From contig MUCJ01000041.1 of NCBI GenBank assembly GCA_002816715.1, forward strand, positions 1 through 52,177: a DNA stretch of 52,177 bases, read 5' to 3'. The translations under genes and the position numbers were made by a program. Positions within the stretch are counted from its first letter, which is position 1; each line of letters begins with the position of its first letter. The notes beneath the pieces are model-generated. The model did not search any database and was not told the DNA's origin. It worked only from the letters and a program-made list of their open reading frames with translations. This DNA comes from SAR202 cluster bacterium Casp-Chloro-G3. Lineage in GTDB: Bacteria > Chloroflexota > Dehalococcoidia > Lucifugimonadales > UBA3495. Of this stretch, positions 8,551-17,478 are shown piece by piece.

Positions 8551-8580
8551 ATCTTAACATCGGGCCGAATCTAGTGTCAA
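8551..8580 (-). promoter_or_regulatory. Sigma-70-type promoter of the nuo operon
   Basis: On the minus strand, TTGACA (8575-8580), an 18-nt spacer and TAAGAT (8551-8556) form a near-consensus housekeeping promoter. The nuoA ATG lies 54 nt downstream. No other gene starts between, so this probably drives the whole complex I operon. The remaining part of 8497-8747 shows nothing I can name. Confidence 0.75.
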
Positions 8581-8747
8581 CGTGAGTTGAACGTAGTTCC
8601 TGGGCGTCTTTGTTTGATCGGTTCGGGAGAGTAGAGGAGCGCACTGGAGTTTGCTCCTGGTCAAACACACAGGTCTACCCCTACATAAGGAATGTGTGGC
8701 TCCATGAGAAATAAATGATACTGGTCTAAGTCCGCTAGCACCCAAGG

Positions 8748-9905
8748 CTAACTCTGAGCGCGCAATTCGGTCGAGGAAATATCCACCCGGAAACTGGATT
8801 CGGGAATGGCCTGGAACATCGGATGGAAGCCCTGCGGAATCGGCACATCCGCCAGCCCCATGAATCTGCCGTGGTCCTGCCGCCCCGCAACCAGGAATCG
8901 GCAGCCACCGGCCCACATCTCGGCCAGCGCGGTAAGCATATCAACCTCGCTGCCGCCATAGTACCGGGGGTCAACCAATCGCACCGCCGTGTCCCAGCCA
9001 ACGACAAATGTCGACCCGGGAAACAGTTGCGACTTCTTGTAAAATGTTTCCGCCCGGGTCAATACCACCTTTCCCTGGCCCTGAAACTGGCCTACCCGTC
9101 TCAGGATTTCTGCTTCTTCCAGCGCCGGCTTGTCAACGTTGATCACTGAGATTTCAAAGACAACCTCAGCGTTGAGCATCTCCGACACTACTCGGGCCAG
9201 AGTCTGGTGACCGCGGTGCAGCGGGCTGAAGGAGCCCGGGAAAATAATAGCACGGTTGCTCTTACCGTCCCTTCTAACGAGGCTTTCTTCGGAGACCATT
9301 CTGCCATCGGGATAAACCGTCAGGTGACCAATATCCCCAGAAATTAGCCGCTGAATCGGGGGTGGGTGAGCAATGATGTCCTTCTGGGGATGTTCCTTGC
9401 TGGTCAACCCTATCGGGAGGTCTGCCTCAATGCCATAGGACTGGGCCAACGCCAGCAACAATAACCGGCTCACCAACTCCTCTTCCCCGTCCCGCCCACG
9501 GGCGCCTTTTTCCAGTACCAGTTCGTATTGCAGCAGCCGGTTCTCATCCCAGGTTGCGATGAAACACCGATGGTCACCGCGCTTGGTGCGGTCGGTGGCG
9601 ATAGTAGCGGTACAGGCGACACCCACCACCGGAGAGTCGTCCTCGCGCAGTTGCACCCCCCGACGGTAGGCTGCTTTTGCCATATCCCGCGCCGTCTGAG
9701 ACGACACATACTGCTCCGGTTCGACGCCCAAAAAATCAATCAGGGACAGGCGTCCGTAAGGCACTAGCGTTTCCAGAATCGTTCGGGACGCGCCAGACAC
9801 CCCCAAAAGCCAGGCAATTGCATGACTGCCCGCACCCGCCACCACAATAACTGACTTGTGGGGAGTCGCGTGAATTTTTTCGATCAGGGAATTAAGCTCA
9901 TTCAC
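8748..9905 (-). CDS. CinA-C/NMN deamidase-like domain fused to a nicotinate-nucleotide adenylyltransferase-like domain
   Basis: A 385-aa protein with two parts. Residues 1 to about 165 resemble the CinA C-terminal (PncC, nicotinamide-nucleotide amidase) domain, with VIVVAGAGSHAIAWLLGVSGAS and the following SRTILETLVPYG. Residues ~215-385 form a nucleotidyltransferase fold with the IFPGSFSPLHRGH motif (HxGH-type) and a C-terminal ISSTELR motif like that of NMN adenylyltransferases. Together they could deamidate NMN and adenylylate the product, two linked steps of NAD salvage; this is inference. The start is the GTG at 9903-9905, because an in-frame stop lies 9 nt upstream. It follows the flavin-reductase gene by 20 nt on the same strand. 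Confidence 0.8.
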   Translation of the reverse strand: MNELNSLIEKIHATPHKSVIVVAGAGSHAIAWLLGVSGASRTILETLVPYGRLSLIDFLGVEPEQYVSSQTARDMAKAAYRRGVQLREDDSPVVGVACTATIATDRTKRGDHRCFIATWDENRLLQYELVLEKGARGRDGEEELVSRLLLLALAQSYGIEADLPIGLTSKEHPQKDIIAHPPPIQRLISGDIGHLTVYPDGRMVSEESLVRRDGKSNRAIIFPGSFSPLHRGHQTLARVVSEMLNAEVVFEISVINVDKPALEEAEILRRVGQFQGQGKVVLTRAETFYKKSQLFPGSTFVVGWDTAVRLVDPRYYGGSEVDMLTALAEMWAGGCRFLVAGRQDHGRFMGLADVPIPQGFHPMFQAIPESSFRVDISSTELRAQS

Positions 9906-9925
9906 AGGAGGTCACGCATACTAAA

Positions 9926-10561
9926 TCACGCACGCCCAGTCTCGTTGGCCGGGTCCATTGCTGGGATTCCTTGGTCGGTTTCCTTGCTCGGGTTCCAGGG
10001 TGTGTAATCGATTTGATCCATGAGATGAGTAGACTTCTGGATCTGCTCTGCAATCTTGGCGTCCCATTCCTGGTTCCACGCGGCGGGTATCATCCGGCGG
10101 GCCTCGGGCCACCAGAGAGGTTCGCTCTCGCTAACCGTCCCGCCGTCAACCACCTCGCCCAAGAAGCAGGTCATATCGCCGCCATCCATTGCGTTAATTA
10201 CCCGGCAGTCCAGATAGCCCCAACAGTTCTGCAGGATTGGGCTGCCAGTTAGGCCACTTCTGTGAGCGACTTCTGACAACTTGTCCCCATCAAGACCGCT
10301 AACCAGCCCGAAGTCTTTAATCAACTGAAGCTGGTCTGGCCGCAGGAAATTCAGCGCCAAGGCTCCACTGTGCTGGATCAACTCCCAACTGTAGTTCGCT
10401 TTGTAAATTTGGATCACCACTCTCGGCTTCTCCGGGACAACCGAGGCCGCCCCGACCGAGACCGCAATTTGGGCGTTGGTCTTGCCTTGCCACTGACTGG
10501 TGACCGCCACAATCGGCGACCACAGTTGGCCCATCATCGCCGAAATAGGTGCAGAATCCAC
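9926..10561 (-). CDS. Flavin reductase-like (FMN-binding split barrel) protein
   Basis: A 211-aa protein with the flavoredoxin/flavin-reductase layout: an N-terminal SPIVAVTSQWQGKTNAQIAVSVG segment, the EKPRVVIQIYKANYSWELI strand-helix that contacts FMN, ALALNFLRPDQ, and the late strand TCFLGEVVDG. The last ~45 residues are a Pro/Asn-rich tail. Family members bind FMN and reduce flavins or small substrates with NAD(P)H; the substrate cannot be read from sequence. It is upstream of, and probably co-transcribed with, the CinA fusion. Confidence 0.8.
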   Translation of the reverse strand: MDSAPISAMMGQLWSPIVAVTSQWQGKTNAQIAVSVGAASVVPEKPRVVIQIYKANYSWELIQHSGALALNFLRPDQLQLIKDFGLVSGLDGDKLSEVAHRSGLTGSPILQNCWGYLDCRVINAMDGGDMTCFLGEVVDGGTVSESEPLWWPEARRMIPAAWNQEWDAKIAEQIQKSTHLMDQIDYTPWNPSKETDQGIPAMDPANETGRA

Positions 10562-10705
10562 TTGTCTCCCTTCCGCCAGTCATCGGCTGGAATCGCCTGA
10601 TTAGATGATCACCGAGTTTAGCATTCCTGGTGATCTGGGTCTACTCAGACGCAGACAAAATCGTTCACGAATTTTTCACACCTATCCTATTTCATTATGT
10701 TAATG

Positions 10706-10734
10706 TTGTTCATGAATAAACGGTGGTTTATAAA
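10706..10734 (+). promoter_or_regulatory. Possible promoter upstream of the HTH gene
   Basis: TTGTTC (10706-10711), a 17-nt spacer and TATAAA (10729-10734) lie about 95 nt before the ATG of the HTH gene. The region 10562-10829 is AT-richer than its surroundings and holds no convincing gene. The match is moderate. Confidence 0.4.
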
Positions 10735-10829
10735 GGGAACAATATCCCTTCACATTATTCCTTCAGAGATTAGTAACCCGGTTCAGCCTAACAACCAGAT
10801 TGAGACGACCAAAGGGGCAGAGTATACAT

Positions 10830-11162
10830 ATGTCCAGAGGCCGCAAGACCAATCTCAGCATTCAACTGACCCCAGCAGAACGCACAGTGTTGGAGTCTTG
10901 GCAACGTTCAACCAGCATCCGAGCCGGCCTGGTCAGAAGAGGCCATATAATACTAATGCTGGCCGATGGCGAATCGATTTCTCATATTGCCCGTACGGTG
11001 AGCATACGACGCCGGTTCATTTACAAATGGGTAGAGCGCTTCAGCGAGCAGCGGCTAGCCGGGCTGGTGGACAAACCCGGTAGAGGCAAAGCTGCTGCCA
11101 CAACAGCGGTAGCAGTTAACCCCAAGCAGGACTTGGTGGCCGATTCCACCATCAGCCGTTAA
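10830..11162 (+). pseudogene. IS630-type transposase N-terminal HTH remnant
   Basis: A 110-aa basic protein starting at the ATG 10830-10832 (MSRGRKTNLSIQLTPAERTV). It carries a helix-turn-helix (ADGESISHIARTVSIRRRFIYKWVERF) followed by LAGLVDKPGRG, the usual start of IS630-family transposases (HTH_23/29 type). The DDE catalytic domain is absent, and downstream is a different gene on the other strand. It is most likely a truncated transposase. A surviving solo DNA-binding protein cannot be excluded. The TA-flanked repeats at 17479 and 44080 would suit IS630-type transposition. Confidence 0.65.
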
Positions 11163-11186
11163 ATATTAGCTCCCACATGATAACTC

Positions 11187-12236
11187 CTACCAATCAGGCG
11201 AGTGTTCCTCAGCGTTGTTGTTGGTTAGACGCTGCTGATTGCTTCCGTCAGCATCCGTCACGAAAATTTCCCCCGGCCCATAGAGATACGAGACAAAGGC
11301 GATTTTCCGGCCATCCGGCGACCAGACCGGGTCGAGATCGTCCTGTCGATTGTTGGTCAGCCGTTGTTGTCTAGCCCCGTCGGCACGCATGGTGTAAATT
11401 TCGGCGTTACCGTCGCGGTAAGAAACGAAGGCCAGCAATTTGCTGTCCGGAGACCAGTCCGGAGACGCGTCCGACTCAGGCACTTGGGTCAGACGTAATT
11501 CTTGAACCGGGTCACGCCACGTACCCGGGTTAGATTTTGCCACTAAATAGATATCTACATTGTCATCTTTAGTGCGTACGAAGGCGATTCGCTCTCCATC
11601 GGGAGACCAAACAGCTTCGGTGTCCCTCCCCTGAGTCAACTGGATCAGGTTAACGCCGCTGGGATTTCGCAGCCACAAGCCTGGCTCCGAGTTAGCGTCG
11701 GTGGCGTAGAACACCAGCCACTCCCCATCGGGAGACCAATCTCCCAAGCGGTCTTGCGCCTGGTTGAAAGTGATTCGGGTGGGATTGCCGCGATTGGGTT
11801 CCAGCACATACAGCTCCGGGTTACTCGCTCCAGAAATACTCTCACGCTGAGACACAAAGGCCAGCCGGTCGCCGTTGGGAGACCATGCCGCGCTGTCGTT
11901 CGCGTTGATGCGCTCGCCCCGGGTCAAACGAGTCTTTGCCTCGCCATTGCGGTTGATTTGATTGATCTCCAGGTTGCGGGACTCATCGGTCAGGTAAGCG
12001 ATTTTTTCTCGGTCGTCAGACCAAATCGGGCTGAAATCCTGCGCACTGTTATTGGTAAGCTGGATGGCGTTACCGCTACCCATATCCAGCAGAAATATTT
12101 CCTGGTCACCATCAGATTCAGAAACAAAGATGATCTGCTGTTCAGTAGATGAAGAGCATGCCATCAGCAATAACACAAACCATGCCAGCCCTACCAAAGT
12201 AATCCAATAGAAGGCTTTTTTCCAGACTGATTGCAT
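11187..12236 (-). CDS. TolB/PD40-type beta-propeller lipoprotein
   Basis: A secreted lipoprotein of about 349 aa. The N-terminus (MQSVWKKAFYWITLVGLAWF) is a signal peptide ending in a lipobox, LLMAC, with the Cys as lipid anchor. It is followed by repeated PD40 blades with the W-S-P-D-G-x-x-I-A-F-V pattern (I count six full WS motifs). The protein ends at HSPDW, and the first blade begins with the missing IIFVSES strand, so the ends probably close a seven-bladed propeller. Family members bind proteins or glycans; the ligand is unknown. In-frame ATGs also exist at 12248 and 12260; I prefer 12236 because it gives a normal signal peptide n-region. Confidence 0.85.
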   Translation of the reverse strand: MQSVWKKAFYWITLVGLAWFVLLLMACSSSTEQQIIFVSESDGDQEIFLLDMGSGNAIQLTNNSAQDFSPIWSDDREKIAYLTDESRNLEINQINRNGEAKTRLTRGERINANDSAAWSPNGDRLAFVSQRESISGASNPELYVLEPNRGNPTRITFNQAQDRLGDWSPDGEWLVFYATDANSEPGLWLRNPSGVNLIQLTQGRDTEAVWSPDGERIAFVRTKDDNVDIYLVAKSNPGTWRDPVQELRLTQVPESDASPDWSPDSKLLAFVSYRDGNAEIYTMRADGARQQRLTNNRQDDLDPVWSPDGRKIAFVSYLYGPGEIFVTDADGSNQQRLTNNNAEEHSPDW

Positions 12237-12407
12237 TCTTTCACCCATGAACCCACCCATGAAACCGTTTATCGCCCATACGCCGGGGCATTATCAACAT
12301 GGAGACTCTCCACTAAGGGCGATTATAGTTAAACCTACTGTACCCATCCCTTCACCGTATTTTCCATTTGTCAGCAAATAGTGCAAGTTTGCAAGTGGCG
12401 GTTATTC

Positions 12408-12436
12408 TTGACAACCTGTCGGGGCTTCTTTAGCAT
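12408..12436 (+). promoter_or_regulatory. Promoter of the amidohydrolase gene
   Basis: TTGACA (12408-12413), a 17-nt spacer and TAGCAT (12431-12436) lie 65 nt before the chosen ATG. The -35 is perfect and the -10 matches at 4 of 6 positions. The rest of 12261-12501 holds no recognisable feature. Confidence 0.6.
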
Positions 12437-12501
12437 CATTTTAACTTGAGCGTGAACTTGAACGAAGATTGCTCAAATTTGGCGAGGGTGGAGGTGTTTT
12501 T

Positions 12502-13749
12502 ATGAAAGCCCTGATTGGAGCGAAACTAATTGACGGCACCGGTGGCCCGGTGATTGACGATGCCACGGTGCTCATTGACGAGCCGCACATCGTCGAGGCT
12601 GGCCCCCGGGCGGCGGTGATGATTCCCGCCGATACTGAAATCATCGATGTGTCAGGCATGACCTTGATGCCCGGGCTGATCGACTGCCACGACCACCTGG
12701 CCTCCAAAGGCTACGATTTGGCCAGCCGTTGGGGACTGAATGAACCTATATCGCTGCGGCATTTGCGCACCGCCTATGTCCTGGCCCAAACGCTGGCCGC
12801 CGGATACACTTGTGTGCGTGACGCTGGGGGCTTGGATGTTGGATTCAAGATGGCGGTGGAAGAAGGGCTATACCCGGGGCCAAGGCTGGTCAACTCCATC
12901 AGCATCATATCTCCCACCGGCGGTCTGGACGACCGGGTTAGCGGCTCAGGACATGCCCACGCGCATAACGACCCCCGGCTGCCTTCTGGAGTCGCCGACG
13001 GGGTGGACGCCGTGCGTACGAAAGTTCGTGAAATGGTCCGGGTCGGCGCCGACGTGATCAAGTTCGCCACCACCGGCGGCGCTAGTTCCCGGCCGGGACA
13101 CGGCCCCAAAGACATCGAATACACGCCCGAGGAGGTCAAGGCGCTGGTGGCCGAGGCTCGCTCGCTGGGCCGCAACACCATGTGCCATGCCGTGGGTGGT
13201 CAGGGACTGCGGAACGCAATTGAAGCTGGCGTCGGCTCAATTGAGCACGGGTGCTATCTGGCCGAAGACCCAGACCTGGCCAAAATGATGGCCGACCAGG
13301 GTATTTTTCTGGTGCCCACCTTTGAAGTCTACGAGTATCATTCCACGGTCAGCGCGCCGCACATGCAGGAACGGGCCAGGTCTTTAATGGAGATTCATAG
13401 AGAGAGCATGCATCAGGCCCTGGCCGCTGGCGTCAAAGTGGTGGCCGGAACTGACGCGGGCGGTTTTGTCCACGGCGACAATGCCCGCGAGATCGAACTG
13501 CTGGTAGAACGGGGAATGTCCCCAATGCAAGCAATTCAGGCCGCCACCGGCTGGGCCGCCGAATGTGTTGGTCTGGACAAAGAAATCGGCACCATTCAGA
13601 AGGGCAAGCTAGCCGACTTGCTGGTGCTGGACGGCGACCCGCTCAAAGACATCACCATTGTCCGAGACCAGGACCGAATGATGCTGGTTATGAAGGGCGG
13701 TCAAGTCTTTGTTGACCTGCTGCCGATGGGAGAGCCTCTGGCGGTGTAG
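12502..13749 (+). CDS. Metal-dependent amidohydrolase (prolidase/imidazolonepropionase-like)
   Basis: A 415-aa amidohydrolase-superfamily enzyme. Visible metal ligands are H-x-H in LIDCHDHLA, the likely carbamylated Lys in [14 protein letters not shown], His in MCHAVGGQG, His in SIEHGCYL and Asp in VAGTDAGG. The C-terminal strand has the [17 protein letters not shown] motif common to the family. It probably cleaves a peptide-like, amide or lactam bond; the substrate is not predictable. I chose the ATG at 12502 because GGAGGT lies 6-7 nt upstream and the first domain strand then starts at once; the frame is open to 12469. Confidence 0.9.
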   Translation: MKALIGAKLIDGTGGPVIDDATVLIDEPHIVEAGPRAAVMIPADTEIIDVSGMTLMPGLIDCHDHLASKGYDLASRWGLNEPISLRHLRTAYVLAQTLAAGYTCVRDAGGLDVGFKMAVEEGLYPGPRLVNSISIISPTGGLDDRVSGSGHAHAHNDPRLPSGVADGVDAVRTKVREMVRVGADVIKFATTGGASSRPGHGPKDIEYTPEEVKALVAEARSLGRNTMCHAVGGQGLRNAIEAGVGSIEHGCYLAEDPDLAKMMADQGIFLVPTFEVYEYHSTVSAPHMQERARSLMEIHRESMHQALAAGVKVVAGTDAGGFVHGDNAREIELLVERGMSPMQAIQAATGWAAECVGLDKEIGTIQKGKLADLLVLDGDPLKDITIVRDQDRMMLVMKGGQVFVDLLPMGEPLAV

Positions 13750-13814
13750 GCCAAAAAGCAGATTGCCGCCAACCAATCTATAGACCTACCGGTTCCCTGC
13801 TGTATCATGCAAAC

Positions 13815-14576
13815 ATGAAGTTTCACGTACTAACCCTGTTCCCAGAGGCTTTCTCTGGCCCTATGCAACACAGCATGTTGGGCCGCGCTCAGGAACGGGG
13901 GTTGATCTCGATACAGCTAACCGACATTCGTGACCATGCCCACGATGCCCACAACACTGCCGACGATTACCAATTTGGCGGCGGTTTCGGCATGGTGATG
14001 AAGCCAGAGCCAATATTTGAGGCCGTGGAGGATGTATTGTCCTCCCGTTCCCAAGAGGAGCGTCGGGACATACCAGTGATCCTGATGTCACCCCAGGGTG
14101 AAACCCTCGATCAAGAGATGGTTGAAGAGTTAGCCCACGAAGGTGAATTGGTTCTGATTTGCGGCCATTACGCGGGCGTGGACGAACGGGTCCGAGAACA
14201 CTTGATCACCCGAGAAGTGAGCATCGGCGACTACGTGCTCACCGGCGGCGAGTTGGCGGCTATGGTGCTGATCGACGCGGTGTCCCGGTTTATCGACGGC
14301 GTGGTTGGCTCTCAGGAAAACGTTCTGGAGGACTCAATCACCTGCGGGCTGCTGCAACACCCGCTGTACACCCGTCCGGCTGATTTTCGCGAGTTCTCAG
14401 TGCCGGAAATCCTCCGCTCTGGGCATCACGCCGAGATCGAGCGGTGGCGGCGGCTTCAATCGCTTCGGATAACCCTGGAGAAGCGCCCCGACTTGCTGTC
14501 CACCGCTGATCTTACGTTAAATGACCTGGCGTTCCTGCAATCGCTGGGATGGCCCCCGCCGGAATCCCCGGAATAA
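13815..14576 (+). CDS. trmD: tRNA (guanine-N1)-methyltransferase
   Basis: A 253-aa SPOUT-class enzyme that methylates G37 of tRNAs with SAM. Family motifs are visible: [13 protein letters not shown] at the start, [27 protein letters not shown], and the trefoil-knot region [12 protein letters not shown]. The usual rpsP-rimM-trmD-rplS neighbours are absent. A -10-like TATCAT ends about 6 nt before the ATG, so a leaderless mRNA is possible. The thioesterase gene follows after 8 nt. Confidence 0.96.
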   Translation: MKFHVLTLFPEAFSGPMQHSMLGRAQERGLISIQLTDIRDHAHDAHNTADDYQFGGGFGMVMKPEPIFEAVEDVLSSRSQEERRDIPVILMSPQGETLDQEMVEELAHEGELVLICGHYAGVDERVREHLITREVSIGDYVLTGGELAAMVLIDAVSRFIDGVVGSQENVLEDSITCGLLQHPLYTRPADFREFSVPEILRSGHHAEIERWRRLQSLRITLEKRPDLLSTADLTLNDLAFLQSLGWPPPESPE

Positions 14577-14584
14577 GCAGGACT

Positions 14585-15064
14585 ATGCCCAGATCCGATT
14601 TCAAATTCCATACTGTGGTCAGGGTGCGCTGGATGGACTGCGACGCCCAGGGTATTGTCTTCAATGGCGCGTACATGGGCTACCTGGAAATCGCCCAGGC
14701 CGAATACTTCCGCACCCTGGGGTTCAGCATCTACAAGATTGCGCAGCGAGGATACTTTGACAGCGCGGTGGTCAAGGCCACCCTGGAATTCAAAGCCCCG
14801 GCCCGTATCGACGAACTGTTGGAACTGCACGCCCGGGTCTCCCGCATTGGCAACACCAGCCTGACCCTTGACGTGGAGATTTACCAGCCGGACTCGGAGA
14901 GGCTGCTCAGCGCAATCCAAGCGGTGTACGTGGGCTTTTACCCGGAGACTCTGGCTACCCGACCGGTGCCGGGGGAGATTCGCGCTCTAGTAGGCCATTT
15001 TGAGGCTAGCGGAGAGATTCTGCCTTTGGCGGAGTTCCCGGCGCTGGCTGAAGCGGCAACTTAG
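14585..15064 (+). CDS. Acyl-CoA thioesterase, 4HBT/YbgC type
   Basis: A 159-aa hot-dog-fold protein. The catalytic region RWMDCDAQGIVFNGAYMGY contains the Asp of 4-hydroxybenzoyl-CoA thioesterase-type enzymes, and LEIAQAEYFR follows as in YbgC proteins. I chose the ATG at 14585 (AGCAGGAC upstream), 8 nt after trmD; the open frame extends back into trmD. It hydrolyses an acyl-CoA of unknown chain type. The spacer 15065-15135 to the converging speE gene shows no clear terminator. Confidence 0.85.
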   Translation: MPRSDFKFHTVVRVRWMDCDAQGIVFNGAYMGYLEIAQAEYFRTLGFSIYKIAQRGYFDSAVVKATLEFKAPARIDELLELHARVSRIGNTSLTLDVEIYQPDSERLLSAIQAVYVGFYPETLATRPVPGEIRALVGHFEASGEILPLAEFPALAEAAT

Positions 15065-15135
15065 AATCGCTTCGCTCGGCGTAGCAGAGAGGCCTTGGCA
15101 GAGGGATAAAAGTCCGAAGAGGAAGAAAGCGGCGG

Positions 15136-16053
15136 TTAGGCCATGAATACCGGGGCCTCATCTCGATTGACCCGATTTTCATTTTGCATGCTCTGTCGTA
15201 GGAATTTGGGCAAGCTGAACATATTGGTGTGAGATTCGCCGTCATAGAACTTTAGCGGCTTGTTCACCCGCTGGGCGATTAATCCGTCCAATTTTTCTGG
15301 TTCATCAAGTTTGGGCAACTCGGCATCCGACGCGATGTTAAAGCCCCACAATGTTTGGAATGCCGGGATGTGAACTTGACATCCTCTAACATTATTGAAC
15401 ACTCCCTGGAGAGTGTTGTGTATCGTCGTAAAGCATTCCTGGTGCGCCAGCAAGCCAGCCGGGCCAGACTGAGTCACCAGAATGCCGCCAGGATTCAACT
15501 TTGACTTGGCAATTCGGTAATACTGGTCGGTGTAGAGCAGATATGCGGTGCCGCCCTCCAGGGGATCAACCAAGTCCATAACCATCACGTCGAACTGCTG
15601 GGGGCAATTCTCCAGGTAGGCCCGGGCATCCTGATGCAGTAGTTCCACCCGCGGATCGTCGAAGCTGCCCTGGTGGTGTTGGGGTAAATAGCGGCGGCAC
15701 AAGTCCACCACCTCCTGGTCCAAGTCCAGCATTACCACCCGCTCCACAGATTTATGAGACAGCACCTCTCTAAGAGTGCCGCCCTCCCCGCCGCCGCCAA
15801 TAAACACCGTGCGAGGTTGCGGGTGCATCAGCATAGCGGGTTGCACCAACCCTTCATGGTAGATGTGCTCATCCCTCTCGGTAGACTGGGTCTTGCCGTC
15901 CAGCACCAGGCTGCGTCCAAAGACCACCGACTCCAGAACTTCCACGTTCTGATACTCGGTTTTACCGGAGTAGAGCACCTTTTGCACCCGGAGCATCATC
16001 ACCAGATCGGGGAAGACAGTTTCCAGATACCATTTGCCAGATATTTCGTCCAT
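15136..16053 (-). CDS. speE: Aminopropyltransferase (spermidine/thermospermine synthase-like)
   Basis: A 305-aa class I methyltransferase-fold aminopropyltransferase. It shows FIGGGGEGGTLREVL (nucleotide site), the acidic DLDQEVVDLCRRYL, DARAYLE, and the catalytic-loop region VMDLVDPLEGG followed by LYTDQYY. GGGEG instead of the usual GGGDG, VDLCRRYL, DPLEGG and the GPAGLLAHQECFTTI stretch resemble ACL5-type thermospermine synthases more than E. coli SpeE. It transfers aminopropyl from decarboxylated SAM to putrescine or spermidine; which product forms is open. It follows speD by 20 nt. Confidence 0.9.
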   Translation of the reverse strand: MDEISGKWYLETVFPDLVMMLRVQKVLYSGKTEYQNVEVLESVVFGRSLVLDGKTQSTERDEHIYHEGLVQPAMLMHPQPRTVFIGGGGEGGTLREVLSHKSVERVVMLDLDQEVVDLCRRYLPQHHQGSFDDPRVELLHQDARAYLENCPQQFDVMVMDLVDPLEGGTAYLLYTDQYYRIAKSKLNPGGILVTQSGPAGLLAHQECFTTIHNTLQGVFNNVRGCQVHIPAFQTLWGFNIASDAELPKLDEPEKLDGLIAQRVNKPLKFYDGESHTNMFSLPKFLRQSMQNENRVNRDEAPVFMA

Positions 16054-16073
16054 TACTTCTTCAACCAGCTTGA

Positions 16074-16439
16074 CTAGTGGGAAGTCGCCTTGATCAACAG
16101 ACCGCGAGGGACTTCGGTTATATCCTGGTCTTTGGACTCCAGCCGCTCAATCAAAATTTCGGCAGCCTCCATCGGATGGAACGACGACCCGCAGGTGAAT
16201 ATGTCTGCCGCCGCGTAACCGTACTCAGGCCAAGTGTGTATAGAGATATGAGACTCAGCAATAGACAGGATACCGGTTACACCTTGGGGACTGAATTGGT
16301 GAAACGACTCACCGACCACGTGGGCGCCGATGTCTTCGGCGGCTTGTAGCATAGAAGTGCGGACATATTCCAGATCATTAAGAAGCTGGGGGTTACATTC
16401 TTTCAGTTCCAGCAGAACATGCTTTCCTAGTACATTCAA
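16074..16439 (-). CDS. speD: S-adenosylmethionine decarboxylase proenzyme
   Basis: A 121-aa class 1B SpeD that makes decarboxylated SAM, the donor for SpeE downstream. Self-cleavage is expected before Ser63 in AESHISIHTWPE, giving the pyruvoyl group; His68 and Cys83 (DIFTCGSS) match the known catalytic positions. The start is TTG at 16437-16439 with GGAGGGCGG upstream. The ATG at 16433-16435 is in another frame and meets a stop after two codons. A short ORF (16436-16621) ends overlapping this TTG. A weak TTGCTT-17-TACAAT element (-10 at 16491-16496) could be its promoter. Confidence 0.95.
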   Translation of the reverse strand: MNVLGKHVLLELKECNPQLLNDLEYVRTSMLQAAEDIGAHVVGESFHQFSPQGVTGILSIAESHISIHTWPEYGYAAADIFTCGSSFHPMEAAEILIERLESKDQDITEVPRGLLIKATSH

Positions 16440-16663
16440 TCACCCGCCCTCCAATTAGATTGGGATAGCCCTGAATTCGGCAAGACACCAATTGTATATG
16501 CACAGTAGTAGGGAAGCAAGACCCAATCGTTCCCATTTGCCCCGTGCATATCCGAGACAACAATGAGCACACCAACGACTGCCAATATACACCGATAGAA
16601 CCCAGGTAGAATGCACCCCAAATTAAACTAATGCGCCGGAAGCATTGGCCCGACACGCGACCA

Positions 16664-16692
16664 TTGACTGACGGTAGCCGCCTCGATACAAT
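16664..16692 (+). promoter_or_regulatory. Promoter of the PHP gene
   Basis: TTGACT (16664-16669), a 17-nt spacer and TACAAT (16687-16692) form a good housekeeping promoter. The ATG of the PHP gene is only 12 nt after the -10, so the transcript would have a very short leader. The rest of 16440-16704 holds the speD leader region. Confidence 0.65.
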
Positions 16693-16704
16693 CAGAGGCA
16701 CTTT

Positions 16705-17400
16705 ATGGCCCGCTTGTTTGACCTCCACATCCACACCACCAAGGGAAGCGCTGACAGCAGCCTCTCCCCGGAAGACCTGATTCTTGAAGCTGAACGGCTT
16801 GGCCTGCGCGGACTTTGCATCACCGAGCACAGCGGCCCCTGGGATCGGCACGAATTTGAGCGGTTCGCCAGCCGCCACAATGTGGTCTTAGTACGAGCAA
16901 TGGAAGCGGACACCGACCTGGGCCATATGCTGGCTTTTGGGATTGACCGCTATCAGTCGGGGTTCAACAAAGCTGAGGAACTCTGCCGGGCGGCCAACGC
17001 CGTCGGTGGGTTCGTAGTCAGCGCCCATCCCTTCCGGGGCGTGCTGGGACAACACATGCGGGAGCGTCCCTACCTTTATCGAACTCAGCCCGACCCACTG
17101 CCCAAGGTACCCAGCGACGCGCTAGACCACCCGGTGTTCAAGCTGGCCCACGCGGTTGAGGTCGCCAACGGCGGCACCTCCGATGATGAAAATCGCTTTG
17201 CCATGCAGGTAGCCGGACTACTGAAAATTCCTTTGACCGGCGGCAGCGATGCCCATTCCACCCACGGCTTGGGCAAGTTCGTGACCGCCTTTCGGGATGA
17301 AATTAACACTGAGGCTGAGTTTCTGAAAGGTCTGCACAGCGGGACATTCTATCCGGCGGTTGGCCTTCGTGAAGGTAACCTGCGGCCCTATACCGGGTAG
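16705..17400 (+). CDS. PHP-domain metal-dependent phosphoesterase
   Basis: A 231-aa PHP protein. Metal-binding motifs are in order: FDLHIHTTKGSADSSLSPED (HxH), ITEHSG, SAHPFRG and GGSDAHSTHGLG near the C-terminus. It resembles the small TrpH/YciV-type PHP phosphoesterases that act on nucleotides or short oligonucleotides. The substrate is not certain. Its -10 box is 12 nt before the ATG. The MITE-like repeat lies downstream. Confidence 0.88.
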   Translation: MARLFDLHIHTTKGSADSSLSPEDLILEAERLGLRGLCITEHSGPWDRHEFERFASRHNVVLVRAMEADTDLGHMLAFGIDRYQSGFNKAEELCRAANAVGGFVVSAHPFRGVLGQHMRERPYLYRTQPDPLPKVPSDALDHPVFKLAHAVEVANGGTSDDENRFAMQVAGLLKIPLTGGSDAHSTHGLGKFVTAFRDEINTEAEFLKGLHSGTFYPAVGLREGNLRPYTG

Positions 17401-17478
17401 TGAGTACTTGGAGTTCACAGCTGGCTTAAACCGCCACGTATACAGCGGTGGATTGTTGAAATCCGGGACTTAAGAATC

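Noticed and set aside
10830-11162. A complete, active insertion sequence
   Set aside because: Only the HTH part exists; no DDE domain and no terminal inverted repeats around it were found.
16393-16878. A 161-codon minus-strand ORF upstream of speD
   Set aside because: Overlaps the start of the PHP gene and of speD in other frames; composition is not protein-like.
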